From positions 749,895-813,894 of the forward strand of contig NZ_KB235930.1 in NCBI RefSeq assembly GCF_000332295.1: a stretch of 64,000 nucleotides of DNA, given 5' to 3'. Positions 9,964 to 18,349 of the stretch are shown piece after piece (the stretch's first letter is position 1; every line of letters begins with the position of its first letter). The position numbers and the translations under genes are program-made. The DNA is from Fortiea contorta PCC 7126 (GTDB lineage Bacteria > Cyanobacteriota > Cyanobacteriia > Cyanobacteriales > Nostocaceae). The notes below the pieces were generated by a model. It did not search any database. It saw nothing but the letters and a program-made list of their open reading frames with translations, and was not told the origin of the DNA.

Positions 9964-9972
9964 ATTAGTGAT
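9964..9972 (+). repeat. right copy of 9-bp direct repeat (ATTAGTGAT)
   Basis: Identical to 7909-7917 and directly adjacent to the right outer inverted repeat, so the outer repeats are true termini of an inserted unit. Confidence 0.75.
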
Positions 9973-10052
9973 TTCGCAACCAACTAGCTAGCCTAAGCGC
10001 CCCTATTCCCTAGCTACTAACCTTAACGAAATGTACCAAATACCTTCACTTC

Positions 10053-10463
10053 TCAATTGCGGTCGTTGCGATTAGGCGCTGAGAGTTGAATTATCTCCGA
10101 AAAACGTGAATACTTGACCGCATCAGTAGGAGGATAATCCGCCGACACTGCAAGTAAGCCAACTTTTATATCCTCAAAATAAATCACACCGCCAATACGT
10201 TTTTCCACTTGGAAAGGGCCATGAAATAACTTATACTTTGCAATGTAAATCAGGAAAAAATTAGTAATTTTTATTGGCTTGCCAAACATTTGCTGACAAG
10301 TTTTGTTGAGAACTGCATCTAGGTATTCATTGTGAGCAGGCCTACCCAGGTCAGTAAATTCCGGATGATCCGCAAAATGATCCATATAAAACGACCAGAT
10401 CTCGGAAAAGTCTGCTTCATTGGTCAGTTTTTGCTTGAGTTCCTGCAATCGTTCGATTTCCAT
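10053..10463 (-). CDS. conserved-looking hypothetical protein, 136 aa
   Basis: Not assigned to a family. The protein starts MEIERLQELKQKLTNEAD, is acidic and mixed alpha/beta, with no signal peptide, membrane segment or metal-binding cluster. A central hydrophobic stretch (KITNFFLIYIAKYKLF) followed by GGVIYFEDIKVGLLAVS suggests a folded globular domain. The codon use and the HIP1 site just upstream are like the neighbours. It stands alone between the IS element and the XRE/kinase operon. I judge it a real gene from frame length and amino-acid composition, with no functional clue. Confidence 0.65.
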   Translation of the reverse strand: MEIERLQELKQKLTNEADFSEIWSFYMDHFADHPEFTDLGRPAHNEYLDAVLNKTCQQMFGKPIKITNFFLIYIAKYKLFHGPFQVEKRIGGVIYFEDIKVGLLAVSADYPPTDAVKYSRFSEIIQLSAPNRNDRN

Positions 10464-10796
10464 ATTGTGGATATTGATGAGATGGGGTGAGCAGACAGCA
10501 TTGTTAAAAATTTACCACAGCGATCGCTCCCACAACTTCGTTTTTAATAAATGGTTAGAAGGCTGAAGGCTGAAGTCTGAAGTCTGAAGTCTGAAGTCTG
10601 AAGTCTGAAGTCTGAAGGTGGGGTGGTTAGTAGCATTTCCCGAAATTTTTGATACACATCACTTCCCCTGCATCCCCTACATCCCCTGCTCTCCCCGTTC
10701 CCAACGCCCTATTCCTCAACAACTTCTGCCCTCGGATACATAGCTATTTTGTCAAGAATAAGATAATAATTATAACTATAAAGGACTTTATAAATC
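10464..10796. other. intergenic region with heptamer tract
   Basis: 333 bp between divergent genes. It contains eight tandem heptamers at 10562-10617: two GCTGAAG, then six TCTGAAG. This is an STRR-type repeat. A C-rich stretch follows at about 10660-10700. The last 60 bp before the XRE gene are AT-rich and probably hold its promoter. Confidence 0.5.
10562..10617. repeat. STRR heptamer array, 8 copies
   Basis: Exactly 56 bp: GCTGAAG twice, then TCTGAAG six times, with no interruption. Short tandemly repeated heptamers are an established feature of heterocystous cyanobacterial genomes and vary in copy number between strains. Confidence 0.9.
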
Positions 10797-11096
10797 TTGA
10801 GCGAGATGCCGTTTCATCAGGAATCATCAGGTGTAGAGCAACCAGATATTGGTAACATGATTCGAGAACTCCGACAAGCGATGAAATTGTCTCAAGAGAA
10901 GTTCGCTGCTGAATTGGGTGTTACCTTCCCTACAATTAATCGTTGGGAGAATGGACATGCTACACCCTCTCCCCTGGCGCGTAAGCAAATTGATGCATTA
11001 CTCAAGCAGTTGAGTGATTCGCCAGATGCAATCATGCGCGAATGCGGCCGGGCGCTGCAGACCAAGTATTTTCCGGAAAAGGACTTAAAAGCATGA
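10797..11096 (+). CDS. XRE-family helix-turn-helix regulator
   Basis: A 99-residue DNA-binding protein with one Cro/C1-type helix-turn-helix. The recognisable core is IRELRQAMKLSQEKFAAELG followed by VTFPTINRWENGHATPS (about residues 22-60). The start may be TTG 10797 or ATG 10806; the difference is three residues outside the domain. Its TGA stop overlaps the ATG of the kinase gene by four bases, so the two are almost certainly translationally coupled. This arrangement suggests that the regulator acts in the same signalling path as the kinase. Confidence 0.85.
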   Translation: MSEMPFHQESSGVEQPDIGNMIRELRQAMKLSQEKFAAELGVTFPTINRWENGHATPSPLARKQIDALLKQLSDSPDAIMRECGRALQTKYFPEKDLKA

Positions 11097-14000
11097 GCTT
11101 AGAGCAACAAGGGGTGAGGAAACAGCAAGTAGAGACAATTCCCCTTGATCCTTCCTTTTACCAAACCGGCCCATTCCCTAGCGATCGCATTTTGTTAGTG
11201 GATGACAACGCTGATATGCTCAATTATGTGCGGCGGTTATTGCTCGGTCAAGGTTACGCGGTGGACACTGCTACAGATGGAGTGGCGGCCTTGGCGGTGA
11301 TGGGTCAACAACTACCGGATCTCGTGCTCACAGATGTCATGATGCCCCATTTGGACGGCTTGGGGCTACTGCGAAAGTTGCGAGCCAACCCCATAACCAG
11401 AGAAATTCCCATTATTCTGTTGTCAGCGCGTGGGGAAGAAGCAGCGCGGTTAGCCGGATGGGAAGCAGGCGCAGATGATTATCTCACCACACCGTTTTCT
11501 GACCGGGAATTATTGGCTAGGGTGAAAGTCAACTTGAAATTGACCCAACTGCGGCGAGAAGCAGGACAGCGCGAGCAGGCGTTGCGCCAAGAAGCAGAAA
11601 AAGCAAAAGAGCATGTAGAAACGATTTTGTCAAGCATTCATGACGGCTTATTGGTGCTGGATCGCCAATGGTGTTACACCTACGTCAACGATCGCTATTG
11701 TGCAATGACTGCCATGTCGCGGGAAACCATACTCAGAAAAAACATTTGGGAAGTGTTTCCAGATGCAGTGGGGACTGGCGTTGATGTGGAATTGCGCCGA
11801 GCCATGTCTGAGCAAATCAACGTGGAGTTTGAGTATTTTTTCCGTCCCTGGAATCGCTATTTCCATTTTCATGTTTATCCTGCACCAGAGCAACTGACAG
11901 TTTTTGTCACAGAAATCACCGAGCGCAAACAAGTCCAAGCCTCTCTCAGAGCAGCTAATCACGAATTAAAACAGCACGCGCTCGCACTAGAACAGAGCAA
12001 TGAAAGTTTGCAGAATACCTTAGAGGAGCTGCAAGTTGCAGAAGAAGAACTGCGAGAGCAAAATGAAGAATTGCAAACCACCCAACAGGAATTGCAAATA
12101 CAAAATCAGCAACTAGAAACCGCGCGGGAGTTAGCAGAAACCCAAAGACAACGATATTTAGATTTGTTTAATTTTGCTCCTGATGGTTATGTTGTCACCG
12201 ATGCCCAGAATATCATCCAGGAAGCAAATCAAGCGATCGCTGCTTTGATTGGTGTTGAGCAAAATAGTTTAATTGGTCAGCCACTAGAAGCATATTTTGA
12301 GCACTGTAACCATCAATTCTTACTCGCCCATTTACGGGATCAGCAGCCTCATCCCATTGATGAACTCAGCCTGAAATTATCAACAGGACAACTGATCCCA
12401 GTTTCCATCATGGTGACAGCTATTGACCACACCCCGCAGGCGTTGGTTGGTGCGCGCTGGTTAATCCGCGACATCAGAGAGCGCAAACGCCAAGAAGCAG
12501 CCCTACTCCTCCAAGAAACCAAACTCCGCAGCTTTATGGAAGCGAATGTCGTGGGTATTCTCTTCGGCGATGTGGAAGGCGGTATTCATGAAGCCAACGA
12601 CGAACTATTAAGAATTATTGGCTACACAAGAGAGGACTTAGCTACCGGAAACCTCCGCTGGACTGACATCACCCCCCCCGAATACCTCTACCTCGATGAA
12701 TTGGGAATTGCGGAAGCAGAGGCCAGGGGAGCTTGTACCCCCTATGAAAAAGAATACATTCGCAAAGATGGTAGTAGAGTCCCCGTGCTGGTGGGCTATT
12801 CTTTAATGGGTGATAACCGCGAAGAATCGGTAGCATTTATTCTCGATATCAGCGATCGCAAACAAGCCCAAGCCGCTCTCCAAGCAAGTCAAGAACGTCT
12901 GGAATTGGCGCTCCAAGGCGCTAACTTGGGCATGTGGGACTATAACTTAAATTCCGGTGAATTAATCTGGACAGAGCGCTGCAAAACCTTGTTTGGGCTG
13001 GCTCCTGATACGCCCATCAGCTACGAAGTTTTTCTGAATGCTTTGCATCCCGACGATCGCTCTTGGGTCGATGAAATTGTGACTCAGTGTATCACCAACC
13101 ACGAAAACTACGACATTGAATATCGCACCCTCTGGCCAGATGGCACAGTACACTGGATTGCTGCTAAAGGTCAAGTCTACTACACTGAAAACGGTAGCCC
13201 GTCACGGATGGCAGGGGCGGCGATTGATATTAGCGATCGCAAATTCCAAGAAGCAGAATTGCGGGATCGAGAGCAACAATTCCGCACCCTGGTGGAAAAC
13301 ACCCCAGATCTCGTCATTCGCCACGATCGCCAATTCCGTCACTTGTATGTGAGTCCCAGCATCGAACAAGTACTCGGACTACCACCACAACAATTCCTTG
13401 GCAAAACAGGGTGGGAACTGGGATTTACAGACTTGACATCCCAAGCTTGGTATGCAACCCTAGCTAGAGTCTTTCTCACAGGGCAAAGCTGTTCTTTAGA
13501 GTATAACTACCCCAATCCCGCAGGCGAACTGCGGACTTCTCAAGCCCGCTTTGTCCCAGAATTAATTGAGGGAGAACAAATCAAAACTGTGCTGGTGGTG
13601 GCTCGTGATGTCACCGAATATAAACAAACAGAAACCGCACTGCGCCAAAGTGAACACAGGCTCAGACTAGCACTGGAAGCAGGTAAGCTCGGTTCTTGGG
13701 AGTTGCACCCCACCACCAGCAAGATTGATTGCTCTGAACAGTGTAAAGTCAACTTTGGACTACCACCGGATACACCAATCTCTCTGTCTGAGTTAATCGA
13801 GCTAGCCCACCCAGAAGACCGCCAGCAAGTGCAAACAGCCATAGAAACAGCGATCGCCCAACAAACAGACTGTGAACTAGAATACCGCACCACGTGGTCA
13901 GATGGCAGCATCCACTGGGTTTCACTAAGGGGGCGAGGATTTTACTTAGCAGACGGTATTTTGTCACACATGACAGGCGTGTGTTCAGATATCACCGCAC

Positions 14001-15202
14001 GCAAACAAGCAGAAGCGGAAAGAGAGCAACTGCTGCAAAAAGAACGAGCCACCAGAGAAGAAGCCGTAAGAGCCAACCGAATTAAAGATGAATTTTTAGC
14101 GGTGCTATCCCATGAATTGCGATCGCCCCTCAATCCCATTCTCGGTTGGTCAAAAATGCTACTAGCTGGTAAATTAGACGCAGCCAAAACCAAACTAGCC
14201 ATCACCACCATCGAGCGCAACGCCAAACTGCAATCAGAATTAATTGAAGACTTGCTTGATGTTTCCCGCATTCTTCAAGGTAAACTTAGTCTTAACGTCA
14301 ACCCCGTGAATTTAGCAGGGACAATTCAAGCCGCTATGGAAACAGTGCGCTTGGCTGCACAAGCTAAATCCATAGATTTGCAACTCAACTTAGATCCAGC
14401 CGTAGGACAAGTTGCAGGAGACGCCACCAGACTACAACAAGTAGTATGGAACTTGCTTTCCAACGCCGTCAAATTTACCCCCACCCAAGGGAAAGTGGAA
14501 ATCACCTTAACAAAACTAGGTGAACAAGCACAAATTCAAGTAACAGACACAGGTAAAGGGATATCCCCCGAATTCCTACCGTATGTATTTGATTACTTCC
14601 GCCAAGAAGACGGCAAAACCACACGCAAATTTGGCGGTTTAGGATTAGGATTAGCGATCGTCCGTCATCTGGTAGAGTTACACGGGGGCACAATTCGAGC
14701 CACAAGTCAAGGAGAAGAATTAGGCGCCACCTTTACCGTCAGATTACCACTGCTACCAACACCACCCACAGTCAAATCTGATCATCCAGGATCAATATCA
14801 TCTCACAACTTAAACGATATGCATATCCTAGTTGTTGATGATGATGCAGACACCAGAGAATTTGTCGTCTTCTTGCTCGAACAAGCCGGCGCCCAAGTCG
14901 TCGTCGCCAAAACAGCCAGCGAAGCATTTGCCGCTTTAACTCAATCACCCCCTGATGTACTATTGAGTGACATCGGAATGCCAGATATGGACGGCTACAT
15001 GCTGATTAGGCAAATTAGAGCCTTACCCCCAGACAAAGGCGGACAAGTACCAGCGATCGCCATCACGGCTTACGCTGGAGATTTCAATCACCAGCAAGCT
15101 CTCCAAGCCGGCTTTCAACAGCACATCGCCAAACCCATCGAGCCGAACGAATTGATTAAAGCGATCGTTACACTCACTCTTCGGGTAGGGAATCAGGAAT
15201 AA
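11093..15202 (+). CDS. hybrid histidine kinase with receiver, six PAS and C-terminal receiver domains
   Basis: A 1369-residue cytoplasmic sensor kinase; no membrane segment or signal peptide is visible. An N-terminal receiver (about 33-150, phospho-Asp in LTDVMMPHLDG) is followed by a PAS domain and a long coiled coil rich in Glu/Gln (about 280-345). Five further PAS/PAC units run to about residue 970. The HisKA box FLAVLSHELRSPLNPILG has its phospho-His near residue 1007. The ATPase motifs are NLLSNAVKFTP, DTGKGI and GGLGLGLAIV. A C-terminal receiver has LLSDIGMPDMDGY (from about 1243). I chose ATG 11093 over an in-frame start 51 bp upstream because it gives the ATGA overlap with the XRE gene. 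The stimulus is unknown. Confidence 0.93.
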   Translation: MSLEQQGVRKQQVETIPLDPSFYQTGPFPSDRILLVDDNADMLNYVRRLLLGQGYAVDTATDGVAALAVMGQQLPDLVLTDVMMPHLDGLGLLRKLRANPITREIPIILLSARGEEAARLAGWEAGADDYLTTPFSDRELLARVKVNLKLTQLRREAGQREQALRQEAEKAKEHVETILSSIHDGLLVLDRQWCYTYVNDRYCAMTAMSRETILRKNIWEVFPDAVGTGVDVELRRAMSEQINVEFEYFFRPWNRYFHFHVYPAPEQLTVFVTEITERKQVQASLRAANHELKQHALALEQSNESLQNTLEELQVAEEELREQNEELQTTQQELQIQNQQLETARELAETQRQRYLDLFNFAPDGYVVTDAQNIIQEANQAIAALIGVEQNSLIGQPLEAYFEHCNHQFLLAHLRDQQPHPIDELSLKLSTGQLIPVSIMVTAIDHTPQALVGARWLIRDIRERKRQEAALLLQETKLRSFMEANVVGILFGDVEGGIHEANDELLRIIGYTREDLATGNLRWTDITPPEYLYLDELGIAEAEARGACTPYEKEYIRKDGSRVPVLVGYSLMGDNREESVAFILDISDRKQAQAALQASQERLELALQGANLGMWDYNLNSGELIWTERCKTLFGLAPDTPISYEVFLNALHPDDRSWVDEIVTQCITNHENYDIEYRTLWPDGTVHWIAAKGQVYYTENGSPSRMAGAAIDISDRKFQEAELRDREQQFRTLVENTPDLVIRHDRQFRHLYVSPSIEQVLGLPPQQFLGKTGWELGFTDLTSQAWYATLARVFLTGQSCSLEYNYPNPAGELRTSQARFVPELIEGEQIKTVLVVARDVTEYKQTETALRQSEHRLRLALEAGKLGSWELHPTTSKIDCSEQCKVNFGLPPDTPISLSELIELAHPEDRQQVQTAIETAIAQQTDCELEYRTTWSDGSIHWVSLRGRGFYLADGILSHMTGVCSDITARKQAEAEREQLLQKERATREEAVRANRIKDEFLAVLSHELRSPLNPILGWSKMLLAGKLDAAKTKLAITTIERNAKLQSELIEDLLDVSRILQGKLSLNVNPVNLAGTIQAAMETVRLAAQAKSIDLQLNLDPAVGQVAGDATRLQQVVWNLLSNAVKFTPTQGKVEITLTKLGEQAQIQVTDTGKGISPEFLPYVFDYFRQEDGKTTRKFGGLGLGLAIVRHLVELHGGTIRATSQGEELGATFTVRLPLLPTPPTVKSDHPGSISSHNLNDMHILVVDDDADTREFVVFLLEQAGAQVVVAKTASEAFAALTQSPPDVLLSDIGMPDMDGYMLIRQIRALPPDKGGQVPAIAITAYAGDFNHQQALQAGFQQHIAKPIEPNELIKAIVTLTLRVGNQE

Positions 15203-15345
15203 AGTTGAGTTTCACTCCGGTGCAAATTTTGGAGAATTAGCATAACTCATCAAAAAAATCCCTCTCTCGTCAGAGTTCTCCTGCTACTTTCTCTATGGAA
15301 AATTAAATTAGTTTTGCCAATAAGTCTAAAATTTCTACTAGTGTA

Positions 15346-15747
15346 ATGAACAGTTTCTCTTCTTCAGCCGCCCCCAAAGCAGATCGTATCCTAGTAGTCG
15401 ATGATTTGCCTGATAACTATGAGCTACTACAGACAATTTTAGAAAGTGAAGGATATCAAGTCGAAATCGCCGATAATGGACACAAAGCGCTAGATAAAAT
15501 CGCCGTACAGCCGCCTGATTTAGTGCTCCTAGATGTCATGATGCCAGGAATGAATGGTTTTGAAGTGACACGGCGGATTCGACAAAATCCTGCGCTCCCT
15601 TTTATCCCAGTTATTTTAGTTACAGGCTACAGCGAAACCACTCCAGCCGATGGCGTTGAAGTGGGAGCCAACGGCTTCATTCGCAAACCCATCGATTTTG
15701 ATCATCTGCTTGATCGCATCCAAACCATCCTACAGCTTAAACATTAA
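15346..15747 (+). CDS. single-domain response regulator
   Basis: The 133-residue protein is a stand-alone CheY-like receiver without output domain. The acidic pocket is VVDD near residue 18, the phospho-acceptor Asp is in LLDVMMPGMNG near residue 64, and the conserved Lys is in GFIRKPID near residue 111. It lies 143 bp after the hybrid kinase on the same strand and may relay phosphate from it to another kinase or phosphotransfer protein. A terminator-like hairpin follows at 15961. Confidence 0.9.
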   Translation: MNSFSSSAAPKADRILVVDDLPDNYELLQTILESEGYQVEIADNGHKALDKIAVQPPDLVLLDVMMPGMNGFEVTRRIRQNPALPFIPVILVTGYSETTPADGVEVGANGFIRKPIDFDHLLDRIQTILQLKH

Positions 15748-15960
15748 GTCAACCCCCAAGGGGAAAAATAACATCCCAATTATTAATCTGAAGACAAATC
15801 CACTGTACAAATTAATCACAGTGTTCACAATTTCTCAGCAACCACCTTACTTCATAAAACAACTACCATTTTCCCCAAAATCTGTATAGAACCCGATGAT
15901 AGATGAACGACAAGAATCTGGATGATTTAATTTACAAGAGTCTTTCACTTCTGTTTATTA

Positions 15961-15989
15961 GGTTTGGTCGATTGGCCAAGCCTTTTTTT
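15961..15989 (+). terminator. Rho-independent terminator after the response regulator
   Basis: GGTTTGGTC pairs with GGCCAAGCC (nine pairs including G-U) over a four-base loop and is followed by seven Ts. It lies 214 bp beyond the response-regulator stop and probably ends the XRE-kinase-regulator transcript. Confidence 0.7.
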
Positions 15990-16036
15990 CTGAAAAAATA
16001 CTAACTTCAACACCAAAAAAAATTATAGATGGGTAT

Positions 16037-16057
16037 GGGCACAACATTGTTGTGCCC
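16037..16057. repeat. 21-bp extragenic palindrome, copy 1
   Basis: GGGCACAACA and TGTTGTGCCC flank one central T, a perfect palindrome. A related copy at 32001-32021 has G-C in place of one A-T pair on both arms. Confidence 0.75.
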
Positions 16058-16119
16058 TCACAAATGATTGGTCTGTCGCCAACATTATTTGAACTGGTTT
16101 TATATTAAAACACTAAAAG

Positions 16120-16252
16120 CAGTAAAATATACACCTGTAACACAGTATATATTTCTACAGAAGGATGTTTTAAAAACATAATAATTTTAAATTGTATCTA
16201 TACTTTTACCCTGAGTAAGTTTTGGGCTTGGCTTCCCTCCCAAGCCCTTTTT
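16120..16252 (+). ncRNA. putative orphan small RNA
   Basis: A strong terminator at 16224-16252 has no open reading frame ahead of it on its strand; the previous gene already has its own terminator at 15961. Between them are an AT-rich stretch with TAAAAT at 16123-16128 that could serve as a -10 box, and a perfect short hairpin at 16165-16179 (ATGTTTT, A, AAAACAT). Together these fit a roughly 110-nt small RNA starting near 16135. It does not resemble a small RNA that I know. The boundaries are guesses. Confidence 0.35.
16224..16252 (+). terminator. strong Rho-independent terminator
   Basis: GGGCTTGG (16224-16231) pairs perfectly with CCAAGCCC (16240-16247) across an eight-base loop, followed by TTTTT. 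On the minus strand no T-run follows, so it acts on plus-strand transcripts only. Confidence 0.8.
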
Positions 16253-16288
16253 CATATTTTAAAAACGAGATGAGCTAATCGCTGAAGT

Positions 16289-17182
16289 TTATGTAGTAGC
16301 TTTGATGATTTTTTTCCATATATGTTGTCGCATATACACAGGAGAAATGAAAAAAGCTTTAGCCAGCATTTTCACAGCTAATAAAAACTCTTTCTTTTCT
16401 TGCCAAAGAATTCTCGCTAATCTCATAGCATTGTGACTTCTAGCCTCAGTTTCAAAATGCTTGTATGGTCGGCTTAAATCATGAGCAAAGAACGCATCTA
16501 GAATATCAAAATTTGCCTTCACCCAGCGATGAGAATTTCCTGTCACATTATTAGCATGAGAATATTTAGTAATCAAATAATGAGGCACATGAACTACATT
16601 ACCTATGCAGAATAATCTTAAAAATAGCTCTTTATCTTGACCCACTCTTAAACTTTCATTAAAACAACCTGCTTTTTGCAAAGCCTGCTTACGCACAACA
16701 ACCAACGAGGCTGTGAGAATAAAGTTTTCTGCCAACAAATGATAAGTTAAATCAGGATATTTTAACCAAGGACTACAACTAAATTTTCTGGTCTTCCCAT
16801 TTTGTTCATGATGGAAACAGCCGCAAAATACCAACACAGGATTTAGCTCACTATCAATGTATTTAATCTGTGTTTCTAAATAATTTGGCAACCATTCATC
16901 ATCAGAATCTAAAAAGGCGATAAAATTACCTCTAGCCAATTTAATTCCCTCATTTCTTGCTCCCCCAGATCCTCGATTCTCCGGAAGAGAACTTAACCGT
17001 ACCTGTTGAGGATATTTATTCGTAATAAAATTCAGAGTATCATCACTAGAAGCATCATCAACGACAATTAACTCATAATCAGCATATGTTTGATTCAAAA
17101 CACTGTTGATAGCTCTTTCTAACAAAAATCTACGATTATAAGTGGGGATAATTACAGAAACTTGTGGTAATTTTAATTGCAT
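16289..17182 (-). CDS. family 2 glycosyltransferase
   Basis: A 297-residue GT-A fold enzyme that would add a sugar from a nucleotide-sugar donor to a growing polysaccharide. It starts LPQVSVIIPTYNRRFLLERA. The nucleotide-binding loop is LIVVDDASSDDT near residue 38 and the DXD-type metal site is AFLDSDDEWLP near residue 90. No membrane-spanning domain is apparent. It begins one base after the upstream GT4 stop, so it is the last of four glycosyltransferase genes in a minus-strand operon divergent from hpsA. A role in hormogonium polysaccharide synthesis is inferred from context. Confidence 0.88.
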   Translation of the reverse strand: MQLKLPQVSVIIPTYNRRFLLERAINSVLNQTYADYELIVVDDASSDDTLNFITNKYPQQVRLSSLPENRGSGGARNEGIKLARGNFIAFLDSDDEWLPNYLETQIKYIDSELNPVLVFCGCFHHEQNGKTRKFSCSPWLKYPDLTYHLLAENFILTASLVVVRKQALQKAGCFNESLRVGQDKELFLRLFCIGNVVHVPHYLITKYSHANNVTGNSHRWVKANFDILDAFFAHDLSRPYKHFETEARSHNAMRLARILWQEKKEFLLAVKMLAKAFFISPVYMRQHIWKKIIKATT

Positions 17183-17183
17183 A

Positions 17184-18317
17184 TTATATCTTGTTATTTT
17201 TCAGTTTTAACAACGCTTGTTCAACACCATCAACCATTTTATTTACATGAAAATTTTCCAAAATGTGATGACGACATCTCATACCTAATTGCGGATCTAA
17301 ATCTTGCCATTTCAACACCGAATTTATAGTATTTGTTAAATCTTGAATATTTCCTTTCTCGAAAAGCATATTTTCAAATTCACCAGTCAAAATTTCAGGA
17401 ATACCGCCAGTCCGACTAGCCACTACAGGAGTTCCGCAAGACATAGATTCAATAATTGAGCGCGGACATGGCTCAGACCATAAACAAGGTAATACCGATA
17501 TATCACTAGCCTGATAAACAGATACAGGGTCAGAAACATGACCAAGAAAACGTACATCTTCTGCTATTTTTAAATCTTTTGATAACTGTTCTAGGGATTC
17601 CCGATAATTATTATTTTGAAGTAGTGGTTTTCCGGCAATTAATAGTTGAGATTTAATTCCCGATTTGAGAAACAAAGCAAACGCCCTAATTAATATTTCT
17701 AGTCCCTTGTCTTTATCTAATCTACCGATGTAAGAGATAATTTTAGTATTTTCTGGAATGTTTAATTGTTTTTTATTAATAGCTAATTCACTTGAAAAAA
17801 TAAATTTATCTGTATTAATTCCGTTATGAACAACATCAATTTTATTCTCTCTAAATCCTCTCTTCACCCAATCAGACTTGGTTTGATGAGAGACTGCAAT
17901 CAGTTTACTCACATTCTGCATTCCTACATACCATTGAAAACCAAATTTTCTGGGTGGAGGTAAGCGCAGATGACAAACAAAAGGAATATTTTTCGATACA
18001 GCTAAAGTATAAGCAAAAAAACTATTGTGATATTGATTGCTATAAACTAAACTATCTTGATTGGTTTTTATTCGCACATGAGCATCAATCAAAGAACGGC
18101 AAGATTTGATAATATTTTTAGACTCAATTCTATAAGTATTGACTTTGATTAATTCGGTGCATAAATCCTGATATTTACTAATTAACTCACCTTCTTTTAG
18201 ATAAACTAAACTAATATTGTGTCCCCGCTTACTGAGTCCATGACAAACATCATATAAGCTGATTTCTTGTCCACCGCGGTTAGAAGATAATTCATTTTCT
18301 AAAACAATAATATGCAT
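17184..18317 (-). CDS. family 4 glycosyltransferase
   Basis: A 377-residue GT-B fold, retaining-type glycosyltransferase. The N-terminal half begins MHIIVLENELSSNRGGQEIS with the acceptor-side GG motif. The donor-binding C-terminal half contains YIGRLDKDKGLEILIRAF near residue 193 and the signature SEPCPRSIIESMSCGTPVVA near 280, with the two glutamates of the EX7E motif. It is third in the four-gene minus-strand glycosyltransferase operon, 32 bp after the preceding gene. It probably corresponds to one of the hpsE-G-type transferases. Confidence 0.9.
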   Translation of the reverse strand: MHIIVLENELSSNRGGQEISLYDVCHGLSKRGHNISLVYLKEGELISKYQDLCTELIKVNTYRIESKNIIKSCRSLIDAHVRIKTNQDSLVYSNQYHNSFFAYTLAVSKNIPFVCHLRLPPPRKFGFQWYVGMQNVSKLIAVSHQTKSDWVKRGFRENKIDVVHNGINTDKFIFSSELAINKKQLNIPENTKIISYIGRLDKDKGLEILIRAFALFLKSGIKSQLLIAGKPLLQNNNYRESLEQLSKDLKIAEDVRFLGHVSDPVSVYQASDISVLPCLWSEPCPRSIIESMSCGTPVVASRTGGIPEILTGEFENMLFEKGNIQDLTNTINSVLKWQDLDPQLGMRCRHHILENFHVNKMVDGVEQALLKLKNNKI

Positions 18318-18349
18318 GATATTTTCAATAAAAATTAGATTTTATTTGG

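Larger units (their letters stand above)
15748..16288. other. intergenic region with two terminators and a palindrome
   Basis: 541 bp between the convergent response-regulator gene and the last glycosyltransferase gene. It holds a plus-strand terminator (15961), a 21-bp palindrome (16037-16057), a possible small RNA (about 16120-16252) and a second strong plus-strand terminator (16224). No protein-coding frame is credible. Confidence 0.5.

Noticed and set aside
10562-10617. Could the regular repeats be a CRISPR array
   Set aside because: Units are 7 bp without spacers; no array of 25-40 bp repeats with unique spacers and no cas gene is present anywhere in the window.
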